A stretch of 64,000 bases of DNA from Gnetum montanum (taxonomy: Eukaryota > Streptophyta > Gnetopsida > Gnetales > Gnetaceae), in the NCBI GenBank assembly GCA_015680685.1, contig MNCI01006844.1:302353-366352 (forward strand), written 5' to 3'. The position numbers and the translations under genes were made by a program. Below the pieces are notes generated by a model. It ran no database searches. It had not been told where the DNA came from and was given only the letters and a program-made list of their open reading frames with translations. Positions 60,871 to 64,000 of the stretch are shown in pieces (positions within the stretch are counted from its first letter, which is position 1; each line of letters opens with the position of its first letter).

Positions 60871-63227
60871 GCTACAAGGCCCTAACCACAAAGGATGTCA
60901 TGGGTGCTCGAGGTGGTGCTCTAATGAAAAAATAGATCCTTGGATTAGTTGATGCCAAGAAGGCCCCAATGTTGTTAGATGGCACATGAACCAAAACTCG
61001 CTCTTGCGCTGGTTTTGTGTTGTCATCAATCCTAATGGCATTGATGACATATCCTATTTCACTTGCATTGAGATTATCTTTGTAAACCTTTATTAATTGA
61101 TTTTCTGGGTGAACTGGGTTGTTTGCATCAAGAACCAATTGGCATTGGTCAATCATGTATTATATGTCATCCAGTAAGGCCATGTAAAAGTTTGTATCAT
61201 CGCCAGGAAATTGATCGTAATGGCAAAACTGGTCCAACTTAAAGTGCTTAGGGACTAGAGGCTTGTTTGGTGCAACCATTTATGGGTTCCTAAGGAGCTT
61301 GTAGTAGTGATCATAATGCTTGTGAGCATCTTTAGACATTTTCTTGTACTACATGCACCCAATACTAAGTAGCTAATCCAAACGTTTTGATGGCTTGATT
61401 AGCAATGATGTACCCTTTGAGTAGTCCTTCCACTCAAAATTTGGCTTTGGGATAGCTTGCCTCATAGCCATGAATGATGTGGTTTGATTGGTTGCCATAA
61501 TGCTAGAGTTGATTACCTTATTGTTGGTCAAGGCCTTGGTTGCCTTGGCTATTGGTTTGAAATTGTTTAGCTTGGCCTCATTGGCCACTACTATGACTGT
61601 TGTTGTTGCATTTTCTTTCTTCTTGTCTTTCTTCACATTTACATTTTTATAGGCCACATAGGCTAGATACTTACTAGCTTCCATTGCATTCTAAATGCTC
61701 TTCGTTTGAGTGAATGCTTATCTCAAGGAGTGCAAGGAAAGGTACTATAGCTTTGACATAATGAAGTCATTCACCGCACCTTTGAAAATGGCTAATAGGT
61801 GGGTTTTTGCGATACACTCATAGATTTCATTAAGTGTAGCACTTCATCATTGGATGAAATTTTGAATAGGCTCTAAGTGTCCCTACTTCATCTACATGAG
61901 TTGATCCAATGTCATCTTAAGCTTGAAGTTGTACTTGAAGCAACTAACAAATTGGCTAAGTAAATCCCATAATGAAGATATGGAGGCCTTAGGAAGCACA
62001 TGGTGCTAGTCTAGCACTTTTCTGATTAGGGATAGGGAAAACACATGAATAATTACATGCGACTATGCCTACAACAAAAGGTATTCAGATCAAAATGTCA
62101 CTATATGAGCATTGGGATCTCCTTCACCATTATATTTGGCAAACTAGGAAAGTTTGATGCCAAGAGGTAAGGTCAATGATTGGATAATAGGAGTAATAGG
62201 GTCATCTTGGTAGAAGTCCATCACCTGGACAGTCTTAGAAAAGGTGGCCTTAAGCTATTTGACATCTTTAGTGAGTGTTTGAATGGGCTAGAATGCTTGA
62301 TCCAAGCTCAGTGTGGGTGTAGTTGGCTACATTGGTTGTGGAACCTACTATGCTATTAGTGTGGTCCATGGTCCCATTGTGGGTTGTGTGACCATGTGAG
62401 ATGTCTATTGAGTGTATTGCTATTACATGTGCTATGCCCAACACATGGAGGTAAGGCCCCACCACATGGTTGTGGCTTGGGCTATCATAGGAGGCACCAC
62501 TAAGACAAGTGGGATGTACAATGCCTGACTCATGTGTGGCTAGCACATTGGCAAAGGTTAGCATCACAGATGCCAACATAGAGGATTTCATGGACTATGT
62601 TAAGACCATGAAAGGCAAGGTGACTGATGGTCCTACACCCTAATGAATATTTGCTTAATGGCTTACCACAATATGCATTAGCCTAGGTGGTGATAAGGGA
62701 GACGTTATTACCTCAAAGAAGGTAGACAACTAAGATTATAGGGGACCAACATTAGAGGTAGGTGGTAGGAAAGAAACATAGAAGGGATTCTTAGTCTCTA
62801 AGTGAGCCTTTAATTCCTCTTGCCCATCCTATAGGGGCTCCTCATAGTCAATTGCTATGTCATGCTCATTCAACCCACTTAGTCAGATGAGTTGGTTGAG
62901 CTTCCACTAAAATGCCTTGATGAGGGGGATGAGATTGTTAGGGGTAGGAAAGTACTTCCTCTTGTTTTGATGTACGATCTCATAACCTTGCTTTGCATTT
63001 AGGTCTTGGCCATCTAATGGGATGCCCACCTAGATTTTTATACAAAAGAAGTTATATTTATCTTTGTCAAGAATCATGTGCTTAGGAGATTGGTTATGGA
63101 TCCTAAGGGATTACCTTCCCACAAAGATTGGGCCCTTGGCCTCGAGAATGTCAGTTGTGAATTCCTGCTAAATAGGTGAAACATTGACTGTGCTTGAGGT
63201 AGAGGTTGTAGGATCTTAGGGATTCAT
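60871..63227 (-). pseudogene. gag: Tat-like gag of element G
   Basis: Minus strand, from ATG at 63227. One frame can be followed for long distances through stops: N-terminus with EFTTDILEAKGPIFVGR, GIPLDGQDLNAKQGYEIVHQ and a D/E-rich linker; a Thr/Ser/His-rich stretch (62591-62268); a gag domain near 62.0-61.75 kb (SLWDLLSQFVSCFKYNFKLK); a Lys-rich basic part (61684-61373); then a segment at 61156-60872. Stop codons are TAG, TAA and TGA mixed. It leads into the protease below. Confidence 0.7.
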
Positions 63228-64000
63228 GCTACTATGAAGATATGCAAATGGTAAAACATTGGAAAAGAAATGATTGAGTATAATGATTGCTAAAAATGAC
63301 TAAGTATAGAAGTGCTAAAACGATAGCTAGTTTGAGAGTGCTATTGGAAAAATGTCTAGTTCTGGTGCTATGCTTGCTATGTTGGAGCTTGATATGCTCT
63401 TCCTAGCACACAAAGTTTAGGATCCAAGTGCAAGAAATACACTTTGGCTTCCATCCTCAGGGTTCTAGGAGAACTGACAACTGGGACCAATCTACACCAA
63501 TCAGCTCATAGACAACCACAGGAGTGTCACATCTATGCTAGTTCAAATTTAGTAATGGAGGTGTAGAAAGCATGCAGAACTACCAATGAATGTAGAAGGA
63601 AATGGCATAGCCCTACTTCTAGAACCAAAAAAATATGGTGATTAAAAACATCATCATTTGGAATACGAAGGGGTTCATGTGCACACAGCCTCAACCCCAC
63701 CTCCATGTGATGGTCTTACTAGAAAAATGGAGGTGGAGTGCCCTAGATGGTCTTATTGATTAAACAAGGACTTTGTTAGGTACAAGTAGGATATTGGGTG
63801 CAACCAGGGGGTAGTGTGCTTAGCCAAAATTCAAGTGTTAACATTGTGAAATAATGCTAAGCATTCTCATGGTTTTTTTGGTAGTATCAAGGCTGACTAA
63901 GCCTAAGCATAGTGGGGTTTCCTAGCATGAGAATGATTCTGCAAGCATGAAAAAACATGTAAAGTAGTGAAGAGGTGCAAATGCAATGTTAAAATGTAAA
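63228..64000 (-). repeat. Leader and 5' LTR side of element G
   Basis: Sequence upstream (on the minus strand) of the G gag. The words ggtgctatgcttgctatg and taagtat.gaagtgctaaa resemble the LTR-like block at 52.84-53.5 kb in the same orientation. PBS not recognised. It runs off the right edge. Confidence 0.4.

Noticed and set aside
1-64000. tRNA, rRNA, CRISPR, riboswitch or organelle sequence
   Set aside because: None recognised by reading. Short tRNA-like matches are retroelement primer-binding sites.

Overview
This is a stretch of plant nuclear DNA, very AT-rich and poor in CpG, built almost entirely of old and heavily decayed LTR retrotransposons. The lineages present are Ty3/gypsy Athila-like, Tat-like and chromovirus-like, and Ty1/copia (SIRE-like). 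Nested insertions, large decayed elements and intron-bearing sequence point to a large-genome seed plant. I cannot name the species; a gymnosperm is possible but is only a guess. No tRNA or rRNA gene, CRISPR array or bacterial-type gene was seen. An assembly gap of Ns lies at 18489-18583.

Left block (1-15.2 kb). An Athila-like element C (minus strand; PBS near 15.17 kb, gag, protease, RT) is interrupted inside its RT at the FMDD motif by a second Athila-like element A. A has its 5' LTR at 10731-11639, then PBS, gag, protease, RT, RNase H and integrase running leftward to about 4.65 kb. The tail of A is cut by element X1, which has a 770-bp LTR at 2461-3230 and a coiled-coil gag-like ORF running off the left edge.

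Middle block (15.2-39.5 kb). A SIRE-like copia W lies at about 16.5-19.8 kb. A Tat-like element F is split in two: its gag starts at 37.3 kb, stops at 36.12 kb, and resumes at 22.86 kb with the gag C-terminus and protease. Between the halves lies a third Athila-like element D (LTRs 35263-36119 and about 22861-23715). D contains X2, a second copy of X, and a much younger 3746-bp insertion S (30492-34237). S has TG...CA ends and a perfect AAAGG target duplication. Joining its flanks rebuilds the sequence seen in element A. S keeps CpG and carries gene-like fragments.

Right block (39.5-64 kb). A copia gag remnant Z contains a 1.5-kb tandem duplication. A plus-strand chromovirus-like element H (LTR, PBS, gag with a duplicated zinc knuckle, RT) is broken at 48.6 kb by a plus-oriented LTR-like block. 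Then come Tat-like RT-RNase H-integrase (52.8-50.0 kb, minus), an LTR-like block facing the other way, a plus-strand intron-containing gene (55.25-58.85 kb), degenerate subrepeats, and a Tat-like gag-protease ORF (63.2-59.5 kb, minus).

The most interesting item is the 55.25-58.85 kb gene. It runs antisense to the surrounding Tat-like element, and the coding frame can be followed through about seven exons and six introns with matching phases, ending in a stop and an AATAAA signal. It is a pseudogene: nearly every stop is TAG where CAG is expected, while CAA codons survive. That is the footprint expected from deamination of CHG-methylated DNA. It may be an antisense ORF that travelled with a Tat-lineage element.
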